Shown piece after piece: positions 43,686-51,938 of a stretch of DNA of 52,757 nt. Below the pieces are notes generated by a model. That model worked only from the letters and a program-made list of their open reading frames with translations. It was not told where the DNA came from and searched no databases. The translations under genes and the position numbers were made by a program. Origin of the DNA: Sphingobacteriales bacterium (lineage in GTDB: Bacteria > Bacteroidota > Bacteroidia > Chitinophagales > UBA2359); NCBI GenBank assembly GCA_016718845.1, contig JADKCK010000002.1, positions 1 through 52,757 of the forward strand. The letters run 5' to 3'. The number at the start of each line of letters is the position of its first letter. Positions within the stretch are counted from its first letter, which is position 1.

Positions 43686-43921
43686 AAACAAAGGATGATT
43701 TTAATCGTTAACTACATTTTTGGGTAAAAAAGTTTTGTTTTTTTTGTAAAAAACGAACTTTTGGCGAACCGCAGGGGTTTACAACATTATACACATAAAA
43801 GCCCACAATTGTTAGTACATTAACAAAGCACAAACTGCTGATAAGGGTATTTTCAGCTCCGTAGCAGCGTAATATCGGTAGCATAAAAACATTTTTCAAA
43901 CAAAAAAAATAATCAAGGGTT

Positions 43922-44253
43922 ATGGGAAAATTAATTGTTTCTGTTTTGATGAACGGCTTAGTCGTTTATTTGCTTGCCAACTTTTTTGCCTGGGTCAATG
44001 TACCATTATTGTGGGTTATGTAGGCATAGGCTTGATTAACAATTTTGTTAAGCCCATTATATCTATAATTGCCATGCCTGTTACGGTACTTACGTTGGGT
44101 TTGTTTTCGTTTGTTATCAATGGCTTAATGATACTATTGGCAAGCTATTTGGTTAGTGGTTTTCATGTTAGTGGTATTTTGTGGGCAATGCTTTTTGGCG
44201 TAGCTTTATCGCTTGCCAATACCTTTTTGGGCGGATACAGTTTTACCAAATAA
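43922..44253 (+). pseudogene. Phage holin family (DUF360-type) four-helix membrane protein, frame-broken
   Basis: ATG 43922 opens MGKLIVSVLMNGLVVYLLAN, a first membrane helix, and meets TAG after LLWVM. The continuation in another frame reads IIVGYVGIGLINNFVKPIIS, then VTVLTLGLFSFVINGLMIL and LASYLVSGFHVSGILWAMLF, ending at 44253. Together they match the small four-helix 'phage holin family' membrane proteins common in bacterial chromosomes (about 110-120 residues), with roughly ten residues missing at the junction near 44005. Either a small deletion or an assembly error is present. These proteins are not known to lyse cells in this context. Confidence 0.7.
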
Positions 44254-44275
44254 AGCATCTTAGTGTAATATAACC

Positions 44276-44334
44276 AAACAACAACGCATAAGGCTAATGC
44301 ACTAACACAGCGCATTAGCCTAGTTGTTGTGTTT
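44276..44334 (+). terminator. Two-part hairpin terminator after the holin-like gene
   Basis: AGGCTAATGC (44291-44300) pairs perfectly with GCATTAGCCT (44312-44321), extended by ACAACAAC/GTTGTTGT outer arms. The rest of 44335-44562 contains no gene or element that I can name. Confidence 0.75.
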
Positions 44335-44562
44335 AGACAATAAAACAGAGAACTGTTAGCAACAGTGCAAATAGTTGAACTGTTGCGTGCGTTTTAAAAA
44401 GTTAAGTAGGTAGGATATTATGACTTCGTTTTTTTTGAACACTCTATTAAGTGAAATTACGAGCGTATAGCATCATTGCCAAATATCCAATTACTTACAA
44501 CGCAGAGTAATTATTTTATCAAGATTGGGCAACTAATCTATTTTTTTTGAAAAGATTTATCT

Positions 44563-45948
44563 ATGATACAATCAATCGTAGCAAGCAATGCACAATTGCC
44601 TATACAAACGGTTCCGTCTATGTGCCAAAACAGTTTGTTGGGCGGTGTAATTAGCGAAAGTCAAACAGCGGCGGCAGCCCTGTCACCATATTATTATTTG
44701 AATGGTAAAAAAATATTATTAGGCGTATCGGGCAGTATTGCAGCCTATAAAGCGGCATTAGTGGTGCGTTTGTTGGTAAAAAACGGTGCCGAGGTGCGTG
44801 TAATCATGACCCCCTCTGCCACTAATTTTGTAAGCCCTTTAACGTTTTCTACCCTGTCAAAAAACGAGGTTATCACCCAGTTTTTTAGTACACACGAGGG
44901 TTTATGGAACAACCACGTAGAGCTTGGTTTATGGGCTGATGCCATGTTAGTAGCCCCCGCAACAGCCACTACCTTAGCCAAAATGGCAAATGGCAATGCC
45001 GACAATGTGTTGGTTGCCACCTACCTATCGGCACGCTGCCCCGTGTTTATTGCCCCTGCCATGGATTTAGATATGTGGAAACACCCCGCCACTCAACGCA
45101 ATTTACATTTTTTAGTAACCGAATGTAAAAATCACCTAATACCCGTAGGGCATGGCGAGTTGGCAAGCGGCTTGATTGGCGACGGGCGCCTTGCCGAACC
45201 CGAACAAATAGTTGACTATATCAACCAATACTTTGCAACCAATAGTAGCGCTTTAGTCGTCAATAATGCGCCACCATTGCCCCCGCAAACCCTGTTGGGC
45301 AAAACAGTACTTATTACCGCTGGTCCTACCTACGAACCCCTCGACCCTGTGCGTTTTGTAGGCAACCGCTCGACGGGCAAAATGGGCATTGCCATAGCCG
45401 AAGCCGCCGCACAAATGGGTGCCAAAGTATTTTTGGTATTGGGCGAAACAAATTTACTGCCACAAAATAAAGACATACAGGTAATAAGTGCCCACACAGC
45501 ACAAGCCATGTACGAGGCTACAACCGCTTTGTTTCCCGAGGCTAATATCGCCATTCTGTCGGCAGCCGTTGCCGATTATACCCCCGTTGAACCACAAAAA
45601 AGCAAAATTAAAAAAACAGGCGATTTGCTAGTCATCAACCTGCAAAAAACACTCGACATTTTAGCTACCTTGGGCAAAAATAAAAAAGAGGGACAACTGT
45701 TAGTGGGCTTTGCCCTGGAAACGGATAACGAAGAAGAAAACGCCCGCAAAAAACTACAAAATAAAAACCTCGACCTTATCGTTCTTAACTCGCTGCGCGA
45801 CGAAGGTGCCGGATTTAGACACGATACCAACAAAATTTGTATTATCGACAAAGAAAACAATAAATACGAATACCCCCTAAAATCGAAAGACGAAGTAGCC
45901 TGGGATATTATGAATTTGATAGTCAAAAAAATACCTAGTTCGGTGTAA
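44563..45948 (+). CDS. coaBC: Bifunctional phosphopantothenoylcysteine decarboxylase / phosphopantothenate--cysteine ligase
   Basis: This enzyme makes 4'-phosphopantetheine for coenzyme A. The CoaC flavoprotein domain begins at about residue 45 with NGKKILLGVSGSIAAYKAAL. WNNHVELGLWADAMLVAPAT contains the active-site His, and CPVFIAPAMDLDMWKHPATQ the PAMN-like motif, here PAMD. The CoaB domain follows from about residue 245: LGKTVLITAGPTYEPLDPVR, FVGNRSTGKMGIAIAEAAAQ, ILSAAVADYTPVEPQKSKIK then K, and VGFALETDNEEENARKKL. At 461 residues it is longer than usual (about 400). The first ~45 residues, up to LSPYYYL, are an unconserved extension, and a later start is possible though no close ATG exists. 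Confidence 0.94.
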   Translation: MIQSIVASNAQLPIQTVPSMCQNSLLGGVISESQTAAAALSPYYYLNGKKILLGVSGSIAAYKAALVVRLLVKNGAEVRVIMTPSATNFVSPLTFSTLSKNEVITQFFSTHEGLWNNHVELGLWADAMLVAPATATTLAKMANGNADNVLVATYLSARCPVFIAPAMDLDMWKHPATQRNLHFLVTECKNHLIPVGHGELASGLIGDGRLAEPEQIVDYINQYFATNSSALVVNNAPPLPPQTLLGKTVLITAGPTYEPLDPVRFVGNRSTGKMGIAIAEAAAQMGAKVFLVLGETNLLPQNKDIQVISAHTAQAMYEATTALFPEANIAILSAAVADYTPVEPQKSKIKKTGDLLVINLQKTLDILATLGKNKKEGQLLVGFALETDNEEENARKKLQNKNLDLIVLNSLRDEGAGFRHDTNKICIIDKENNKYEYPLKSKDEVAWDIMNLIVKKIPSSV

Positions 45949-45960
45949 ATTAATAGCACA

Positions 45961-45991
45961 TTTGGATAAAAACAAAAAAAGTATTAACTTT
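45961..45991 (+). promoter_or_regulatory. Promoter of the TPR lipoprotein gene
   Basis: TTTG (45961-45964), 19 bases, TAACTTTG (45984-45991): a near-perfect Bacteroidota promoter about 100 bases before the chosen GTG start. Confidence 0.8.
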
Positions 45992-46093
45992 GCCACACAA
46001 AACCCTCAAATTATTGTTTTTGGCTTATTTAGTACACTCTAAACCTAAATATTGACCTTATTTTTTTTATTAAAACATTCCCTGTCTCTAAAA

Positions 46094-46648
46094 GTGAAAA
46101 ATCTATCATTCCTGTTCCTTACTTTATTATCTTTGTATAGTTGTGGTCAATCAGACAATAGCAAAAATACAACTTCGGCTGCATCTATCCAAACAAAAAT
46201 GGCAGTAGCCGACACTAGCTTGTTAAACAAAGCCGAATCCGCCCTAAATGCCAAAAATTACGACGAGGCATTGGCAATTCTTACATCTTTGCATCAGCAA
46301 TATCCCAAAGACGTAGAAGTTATCTACAAAACAGGCTTAGTTTATGCCTATCAAAACAACTTACCAAAGGCAATAAAATGTTTTGACCAAGCCATATTGC
46401 TCAACCCCAATCATGCCAAATCGTATGGCAACCGCGGCTTTGCCTTGTATTTGCTCGAAAGCCGCACCGAAGCCGAAGCCGACCTGCGAAAAGCCGTAGA
46501 ACTAGAACCCCAAAACGCTAAATTTCATCATAACTTAGGTGCATTTTTAACCGACGAAAACAGCCCCGAAGCCTGCATAGAACTAAAAAAAGCCCGCGAA
46601 TTGGGCTATAACGACCCCAATAAGTTTTTAGAGCAAAAATGCAAATAA
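46094..46648 (+). CDS. TPR-repeat lipoprotein
   Basis: The 184-residue product begins at GTG 46094 with a lipoprotein signal peptide (KNLSFLFLTLLSLYSCGQS, lipid Cys about residue 17); a TTG at 46052 would add an unneeded extension. Four tetratricopeptide units follow, e.g. LLNKAESALNAKNYDEALAI, KTGLVYAYQNNLPKAIKCFD, SYGNRGFALYLLESRTEAEA, AKFHHNLGAFLTDENSPEAC. TPR lipoproteins act as scaffolds in the envelope. It lies between coaBC and porD, genes that are usually close neighbours, so it could take part in T9SS or envelope assembly; that is only inference from position. Confidence 0.83.
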   Translation: MKNLSFLFLTLLSLYSCGQSDNSKNTTSAASIQTKMAVADTSLLNKAESALNAKNYDEALAILTSLHQQYPKDVEVIYKTGLVYAYQNNLPKAIKCFDQAILLNPNHAKSYGNRGFALYLLESRTEAEADLRKAVELEPQNAKFHHNLGAFLTDENSPEACIELKKARELGYNDPNKFLEQKCK

Positions 46649-46664
46649 TTTAATTGTTTGGCAG

Positions 46665-47627
46665 ATGAAAACCTCAAAAAAAAGCAACGAGCATTTTATT
46701 GTACCCTTTATCTCCGATTATGGTTTTAAGGTAACTTTTGCCCGCAACAGTATATTTTCGCGCAAGGCAGTACAACTACTTATTGATACCAACACTATCA
46801 TCAAAAAGTTAAAAATGCTTCGCAACGAATTTGAAGGAATGGTAGAAGATGCCCGAGCAGGCGTGTACGATGTTTTGTGCGAAGACGAAATAAAGCGCAT
46901 TTTTATAATAGAAATGCAACGCGGCAACTACGACAACCTATTCGAGCGGCTTCAATTTTATGCCTACCAAATATACAATACCTTAGTACAAAAGGGCAAG
47001 CATGGTTTTTCATCGCTGCGCCCTATCTACTGTATTTGCGTAATAGAGGATAAAATAATCAACGACGATACCTACTGTCGTGTACTTAATCTGCGCGACG
47101 AAAACAACAACCTAATTGGCAAAAACATTGAATTTAGGCTAATAGAACTAGGCAAGTTTCCAATAAAACAAGCCAATTTTGACCAAGTAACCACCGACAA
47201 AGAAAAACTACTCTATACCATGAAATACGCACACCGTATAAACCCTAAAGATGCTAACCAAATACCCCCATTTTTTAGCGAAGAATGGCTAGCAGAAGCC
47301 GTCAAAAAACTCGACACCAGCAAAATGTCGCCCGACCAACTTGCCATGTACCATATTACTATGGTAAGAGCACGTACCATTTTGGACTACGAAGAAAAAA
47401 AACGCAACGAAGACCGCCAAAAAATGAGACAAGAAGTAAAAGAAGAAGTAAAACAAGAAGTAAAAGAAGAAGTAAAACAAGAAATTAAAGAAGAAGTATT
47501 GATGGAAGAACAAGCCAAAACCATTATAAATCTGTATAAAAAAGGCGTTTCCATCGATTTTATTGCCGATGTTATGGGTTTATCATCAACCCAAATCGAA
47601 ACAATTATCAACACCCTTAATCTATAA
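46665..47627 (+). CDS. Rpn family PD-(D/E)XK nuclease / putative transposase
   Basis: This 320-residue protein belongs to the Rpn/PDDEXK_2 family of recombination-promoting nucleases, often annotated as putative transposases. The start HFIVPFISDYGFKVTFARN is characteristic, and the catalytic core reads ARAGVYDVLCEDEIKRIFII then EMQRGNYDNLFERLQFYAYQ, giving the Asp...Glu-x-Gln active-site pattern. The central ELGKFPIKQANFDQVTTDKE is typical. A Lys/Glu tract (EVKEEVKQ repeated) precedes a C-terminal helix-turn-helix-like tail (GVSIDFIADVMGLSSTQIET). It starts 16 bases after the TPR gene and splits coaBC from porD. No terminal inverted repeats or target duplication are seen. Confidence 0.9.
   Translation: MKTSKKSNEHFIVPFISDYGFKVTFARNSIFSRKAVQLLIDTNTIIKKLKMLRNEFEGMVEDARAGVYDVLCEDEIKRIFIIEMQRGNYDNLFERLQFYAYQIYNTLVQKGKHGFSSLRPIYCICVIEDKIINDDTYCRVLNLRDENNNLIGKNIEFRLIELGKFPIKQANFDQVTTDKEKLLYTMKYAHRINPKDANQIPPFFSEEWLAEAVKKLDTSKMSPDQLAMYHITMVRARTILDYEEKKRNEDRQKMRQEVKEEVKQEVKEEVKQEIKEEVLMEEQAKTIINLYKKGVSIDFIADVMGLSSTQIETIINTLNL
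47433..47498 (+). repeat. 24-bp coding repeats in the Rpn gene
   Basis: Two exact 24-base copies (47433-47456, 47457-47480) and an 18-base partial copy encode the EVKEEVKQ octapeptide tract. This is a candidate slippage site that would change linker length in steps of eight residues. Confidence 0.85.
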
Positions 47628-47669
47628 ATTTGCTATTAAACACGCAAGTTTAACTATTTTTTATTTTTT

Positions 47670-48665
47670 ATGAAAAGTACCATTCAGTTATTTACACTAC
47701 TGTTGTTAACGTTTGTTTACAACCAAAGTTTTGCTCAAGAGATAAATGCCAAAGTAACTATTCAGGTGGGTAACCTGCAACAAACCGAGCCTGCAGTATT
47801 CAAAACCTTAGAAACCGAGGTGCGCGACTTTATCAACAACCGCCGCTGGACCGACGAAACCTATAAACCCGAAGAACGCATTGATTGTAATGTACTCATT
47901 ACTATCTTAAAAGAGCTATCACCAACCCGTTTCGAGGCTCGCTTTGCCATTCAATCGAGCCGCCCTGTGTATAACAGCTCGTACAATTCGCCCATTTTTA
48001 CTTATCAAGACAAATTTTTTACCTTCGATTATGCCCAATTCGACCCCATACAATTTAACGAAGGCATTTACACATCGGAGTTAAGCTCGGTAATTGCCTA
48101 CTATATGTATATGGTGTTGGCAATAGACGGCGATACTTTTTCGAGTAATGGTGGCACAGCGGCTTTTAACAAAGTACAACAAGTTATTACAGGTGCGCAA
48201 AACTCGCCCTACAAAGGCTGGAAAGGTCACGAAAGCACCGACAACCGCTACTGGCTACTAGACAATTTACTAAGCGGCAGGTTTGTAAAAATGCGTCAGG
48301 CATATTATCAATACCACCGCTTGGGCTTAGATAACATGTATAGCAATGCAACCGAAGGTCGCAGCAATATATTAAACGCCTTAGCTATTATCGAAAAATT
48401 GCGTAAAGACAACCCAAGCGGCTTGGCAATTGACTTGTTTATCAACACCAAATCAGAAGAGTTGATGGGCTTGTTTAACAACGCAAAGGTTTCGCCTTCC
48501 GAAAAATCGAGGGCAGCAAGCTCCCTATCTCGAATTGACCCGGGCAACGAAAACAAATACGGCGCCTTAAACAACGTTTCGGGCGGAGCCCCCGACATGC
48601 AAGACATGGACGTGCCAACTATGATGGGCGACAAAAACCGAGAACCAATAAGAAAAAAACAATAA
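47670..48665 (+). CDS. porD: Type IX secretion system protein PorD (DUF4835)
   Basis: This 331-residue periplasmic or envelope protein has a signal peptide (TIQLFTLLLLTFVYNQSFAQ). The mature start EINAKVTIQVGNLQQTEPAV is followed by FINNRRWTDETYKPEERIDC, SSRPVYNSSYNSPIFTYQDK and ELSSVIAYYMYMVLAIDGDT, all typical of DUF4835/PorD. The family is required for T9SS in Porphyromonas, though its exact part in the machine is less clear than that of PorK-N. It is normally found near coaBC and recN in Bacteroidota. An acidic Met-rich tail (APDMQDMDVPTMMGD) is an oddity of this copy. Its presence explains how the CotH-family protein at 13.3 kb can be exported. Confidence 0.92.
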   Translation: MKSTIQLFTLLLLTFVYNQSFAQEINAKVTIQVGNLQQTEPAVFKTLETEVRDFINNRRWTDETYKPEERIDCNVLITILKELSPTRFEARFAIQSSRPVYNSSYNSPIFTYQDKFFTFDYAQFDPIQFNEGIYTSELSSVIAYYMYMVLAIDGDTFSSNGGTAAFNKVQQVITGAQNSPYKGWKGHESTDNRYWLLDNLLSGRFVKMRQAYYQYHRLGLDNMYSNATEGRSNILNALAIIEKLRKDNPSGLAIDLFINTKSEELMGLFNNAKVSPSEKSRAASSLSRIDPGNENKYGALNNVSGGAPDMQDMDVPTMMGDKNREPIRKKQ

Positions 48666-48675
48666 GCCCCCGTTT

Positions 48676-49092
48676 ATGTCTATTTGGCACACACCACCCA
48701 ATATTGAGGTTGTCAACCAGTTTTCGGAGGGTTGCATGGTTGCTCATTTGGGTATCGAAATTACCGACATTGGCGACAACTACCTTTGCGGCAAAATGCC
48801 CGTTGACCACCGCACCAAACAACCCTTTGGCTTGCTACATGGCGGAGCATCGGTAACACTTGCCGAAACATTAGGCAGTATTGCATCGGGCTTGGTAGTC
48901 GACGCTACGCAAAAAAAATGCGTTGGCTTAGAAATAAACGCCAATCACCTGCGCTCGGCTACATCGGGCTGGGTATATGGCACCGCACGCCCCATACACA
49001 TAGGCAGAACTACACATATCTGGGACATACAAATTACCAACCACCAAAACAAACTAGTTTGCATTAGCCGCCTTACCATGGCGGTGATTTAA
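48676..49092 (+). CDS. Hotdog-fold acyl-CoA thioesterase (PaaI/MenI-like)
   Basis: This 138-residue hotdog protein has the signature PFGLLHGGASVTLAETLGSI, whose HGGA and the Glu seven residues on are the usual active-site region of the PaaI/YdiI class. NANHLRSATSGWVYGTARPI and THIWDIQITNHQNKLVCISR complete the fold. It hydrolyses acyl-CoA thioesters; a menaquinone-pathway role (1,4-dihydroxy-2-naphthoyl-CoA, MenI) is common for this class but no men genes are adjacent. It begins 10 bases after porD, so it is likely co-transcribed. Confidence 0.9.
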   Translation: MSIWHTPPNIEVVNQFSEGCMVAHLGIEITDIGDNYLCGKMPVDHRTKQPFGLLHGGASVTLAETLGSIASGLVVDATQKKCVGLEINANHLRSATSGWVYGTARPIHIGRTTHIWDIQITNHQNKLVCISRLTMAVI

Positions 49093-49142
49093 GCAGTTTT
49101 ACAAATTTATCCATCAACCATTAATTATCTTTTAGCAATATA

Positions 49143-49587
49143 ATGAGCTTAGAACTAATCATCAACAACGACATAAAAACGGCTATGAAAGCCAAAGAAG
49201 ACGTAACCCTACGCGGCTTACGCGCCATAAAATCGGCAATATTATTGGCAAAAACCGCCGAAGGAGCCCCGAAAACACAAGCACCGAAGACGAAATAAAA
49301 CTATTGTCCAAATTAGCAAAACAACGCCGCGACTCGCTTACCATCTACGAACAACAACAACGCCCCGACCTTGCCGCCAAAGAAGCCGAAGAAATAGCCA
49401 TCATTGAGCTACTTTGCCCAAACAACTATCGCCCGACGAACTACAAACCGAAATTAAAGCCATTATTGCCCAACTAGGCATCACATCGGCAAAAGATATG
49501 GGCAAAGTAATGGGCGTGGCAAACAAACAATTGGCAGGCATGCCGACGCAAACAAATTGCCGCACTCGTAAAACATTACTTACTTAA
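49143..49587 (+). pseudogene. GatB/YqeY domain protein, frame-broken (probable sequence errors)
   Basis: Translating across frames gives MSLELIINNDIKTAMKAKED, LRGLRAIKSAILLAKTAEG, then STEDEIKLLSKLAKQRRDSL, TIYEQQQRPDLAAKEAEEIA, LSPDELQTEIKAIIAQLGIT, SAKDMGKVMGVANKQLAGM and ALVKHYL. This is a full YqeY protein of about 150 residues. At least three single-base shifts (near 49265, 49412 and 49545) interrupt it, so it appears only in pieces. The end is uncertain because of the last shift. YqeY is related to the tail of GatB and is linked to tRNA-dependent amidation; its role is not firmly known. Confidence 0.8.
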
Positions 49588-49635
49588 TATCCATAACCGC
49601 AGCCCCAAACTGCATAATATAAAATACTTTTAACA

Positions 49636-50268
49636 ATGGGTAGTTTTAACGCATTGGATTTAGCTTTTTAATAGCCATTGCCTTTGGCGTTTATCGTGGG
49701 CTTACACAAGGCTTGATAGGCTCGGTATTAACCGTATTTCGTTTTGCTATATCCATCATTTAGCCCTGCGATTCAACAACATCATGTGCGCGTACTCTCA
49801 AATTCCGGACGAATAGACTCGGCATTTACACCCATCATATCGTTTGTGGTGCTATTTTGCGGCTTTATGGTTGCCATGTTTATCCTCAATTTGGTACTCA
49901 ACTTTTTTGTAAAAGCAGCCCACCTTAGCTCCGTCAGCAAACTAACGGGCATAGCCTTGTGGGGTTTTATGCTCACAATAGGATTTAGTTTTCTTACCTC
50001 CTTAGCCGACAAAGGTGGCTTACTTACCGCCGACTTAAAACGCAACTCAATAATTTATCCCATCGTTGAGCCACTCGCCGATGTGATGATGTGCAAAATG
50101 TATTTTGTGATGCCCGCAACCTCTCAAATATTACAATCGTTAGAAAACACCACCAAAAACGCCGCTAACTATATAGTAGGCGATTGCCGAAGCGGACAAA
50201 ACAGCACACAACCCTATAACGAAGCACCGCCCGCCCAAGAAGAATCTAACGACGATGTTTATAACTAA
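49636..50268 (+). pseudogene. CvpA family membrane protein, frame-broken
   Basis: Read across shifts the gene starts MGSFNALDLA, FLIAIAFGVYRGLTQGLIGS, VLTVFRFAISII, a CvpA/colicin V production family N-terminus with a first membrane helix. After breaks near 49668 and 49765 it continues with SAFTPIISFVVLFCGFMVAM, FILNLVLNFFVKAAHLSSVS and KLTGIALWGFMLTIGFSFLT, and ends in an acidic polar tail (EAPPAQEESNDDVYN). It is an inner-membrane protein of about 200 residues with four helices. The shifts are of the same kind as in the flanking YqeY and ACP genes and are probably sequencing errors. Confidence 0.78.
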
Positions 50269-50273
50269 CCAAT

Positions 50274-50313
50274 AAAAAAACACTCAGCTATTAACTTTTA
50301 GTTGAGTGTTTGT
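50274..50313 (+). terminator. Terminator after the CvpA gene
   Basis: AAACACTCAGCTA (50278-50290) pairs with TAGTTGAGTGTTT (50299-50311) with one G-T pair. A tracts lie on the left and a T-rich tail on the right. Confidence 0.8.
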
Positions 50314-50554
50314 TATTCGCACATTATTCAAAAACCATACCCGTCCCGCTTGTTTATATTGAGTGTTTTTATTGAGCGTAGCTGAAATACGAAATACAGA
50401 AAATGCCTTTTTGGGGTGATGATTGGCACTCCCAATTTGCCAAGTAGGTAGCACCCCAAAACACTGTAGGAACAAACCAACACCCCGTTTACCCTTTAGT
50501 ATCATCATCCACAAGCATCAAACATCTACTCCAAACCAACAACCAAACCCCAAA

Positions 50555-51415
50555 ATGCTAAAACACTACTTCGACATATTTGTTAATGGCTATGCAGGTT
50601 ATGCAGGCTATCTATTTAACGAAATAACACATCCATCGTGGCACAATTATTTTTACTGGCTACTGGGTGTTTCGCTGTTTTTTATGGCATTAGAATGGAT
50701 TGCCCCTTGGCGACCCTATCAAGCCAAATTTCGGAAAGACTTTTGGTTAGATGCATTCTATATGTTTTTCAATTTCTTTCTTTTTTCGCTCATCATCTAC
50801 AATGCCGCCTCCGATGTGTTTGTCAATCTGTTCAAAGATTTTTTGCACACCATTGGCATTACCAACCTAACGCTACTACCCGTTGAGCGGTTGCCCTTAT
50901 GGTCGCATTTGTTAATAGGCTTTGTGGTGCGCGATTTTGTACAATGGCAAACCCACCGATTGCTGCACCGTGTGCCTTGGCTATGGCACTACCACAAAGT
51001 ACATCACTCTGTCGAGCAAATGGGCTTTGCCGCACACCTGCGCTACCATTGGATGGAAAACGTAGTGTACCGAACCATAGAATACATACCATTAGCCATG
51101 ATAGGCATTGGGCTAAACGACTTTTTTGTTATCCACATTTTTACCCTTGCCGTTGGGCATTTTAACCATTCTAATATCAAGTTGCCGCTTGGTCCGCTCA
51201 AATACATTTTCAATAACCCGCAAATGCACATTTGGCACCATGCCCACCACATGCCCAAATCGCACCCCTACGGCATCAACTTTGGCATTACCCTTAGCCT
51301 CTGGGATTACCTATTTGGCACCGCCCACCTACCACACGATGGGCGAGATATAAAATTAGGTTTTGACGGAATCGAACAATTTCCGTCTAAATTCTGGGAA
51401 CAACAAAAACCCTAA
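50555..51415 (+). CDS. Sterol desaturase / fatty acid hydroxylase family membrane protein
   Basis: The 286-residue protein carries the three histidine boxes of the di-iron membrane hydroxylase family: HRLLH (HxxxH, about residue 138), YHKVHHSVEQ (HxxHH, about 151), and MHIWHHAHHMPKSHPYGINF (third box, about 230-250). Membrane helices lie at NYFYWLLGVSLFFMALEW, LDAFYMFFNFFLFSLIIY, LWSHLLIGFVVRDFVQW and FFVIHIFTLAVGHF. It inserts hydroxyl groups or double bonds into lipids using O2. The start is ATG 50555 (MLKHYFDIFVNGYAG); the longer frame upstream has no hydrophobic or conserved sequence. The lipid substrate is unknown; carotenoid or ornithine-lipid hydroxylation are alternatives. Confidence 0.88.
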   Translation: MLKHYFDIFVNGYAGYAGYLFNEITHPSWHNYFYWLLGVSLFFMALEWIAPWRPYQAKFRKDFWLDAFYMFFNFFLFSLIIYNAASDVFVNLFKDFLHTIGITNLTLLPVERLPLWSHLLIGFVVRDFVQWQTHRLLHRVPWLWHYHKVHHSVEQMGFAAHLRYHWMENVVYRTIEYIPLAMIGIGLNDFFVIHIFTLAVGHFNHSNIKLPLGPLKYIFNNPQMHIWHHAHHMPKSHPYGINFGITLSLWDYLFGTAHLPHDGRDIKLGFDGIEQFPSKFWEQQKP

Positions 51416-51513
51416 ACAAAACCCTCAATTTTGTTTTTATTTTAGCCAACTATCCACAAAAACAATAAATGACCGTTTTCTTTGCAAGTATATAACCATT
51501 GGCTAAAAGTTAG

Positions 51514-51521
51514 TACCTTTG
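51514..51521 (+). promoter_or_regulatory. Promoter -7 element of acpP
   Basis: TACCTTTG lies about 49 bases before the acyl carrier protein ATG. No clear -33 partner is seen at the usual spacing. Confidence 0.5.
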
Positions 51522-51569
51522 CACCACAAAAAACAATCATCAAAGTAAATTTTTAAACTGTTTTACACA

Positions 51570-51813
51570 ATGAGCACTATTGACATTGCCGAAAAAGTAC
51601 GTAGTATTATCGTAGATAAATTAGGCGTTGACAAACCGGCAAAAAACAACGACGCAAGTTTCGTTGATGACTTAAGCCGATCCGCTTGATACCGTAGAGC
51701 TAATCATGGAGCTTGAAAAAGAGTTTTCAATAGCTATCCCAGATGCCGCAGCCGAAAAAATAACAACAGTAGGCGAAGCTATTGCATATATTACAGAAAA
51801 CTATAAAGCGTAA
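51570..51813 (+). pseudogene. acpP: Acyl carrier protein, frame-shifted (probable sequence error)
   Basis: The gene reads MSTIDIAEKVRSIIVDKLG, VDKPAKNNDASFVDDL and then breaks near 51675. The other frame continues as ADPLDTVELIMELEKEFSIA, IPDAAAEKITTVGEAIAYIT and ENYKA to TAA at 51813. This is a normal acyl carrier protein of about 80 residues. The invariant DSL phosphopantetheine site appears as D-P-L, so both a one-base shift and a substitution hit the same few bases. An essential protein cannot lack this Ser, which marks the local sequence as unreliable. Immediately followed by fabF, as in most bacteria. Confidence 0.85.
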
Positions 51814-51938
51814 TATAATTGATAGACAGTTGATACAATAGCTATGCTATACCTTAGCATAGCTATTGCTCAAACACTATTAGTTGGTATTTTTATTGCT
51901 GCCTCTGTCTCTTCAATCCCAAAACTGCTATCATACAC

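Noticed and set aside
43855..43883. AGCTCCGTAGCAGCGTAATAT-like element resembling palindromic dispersed repeats
   Set aside because: Only one imperfect copy is present in the window, so I cannot support a repeat call; noted for genome-wide search.
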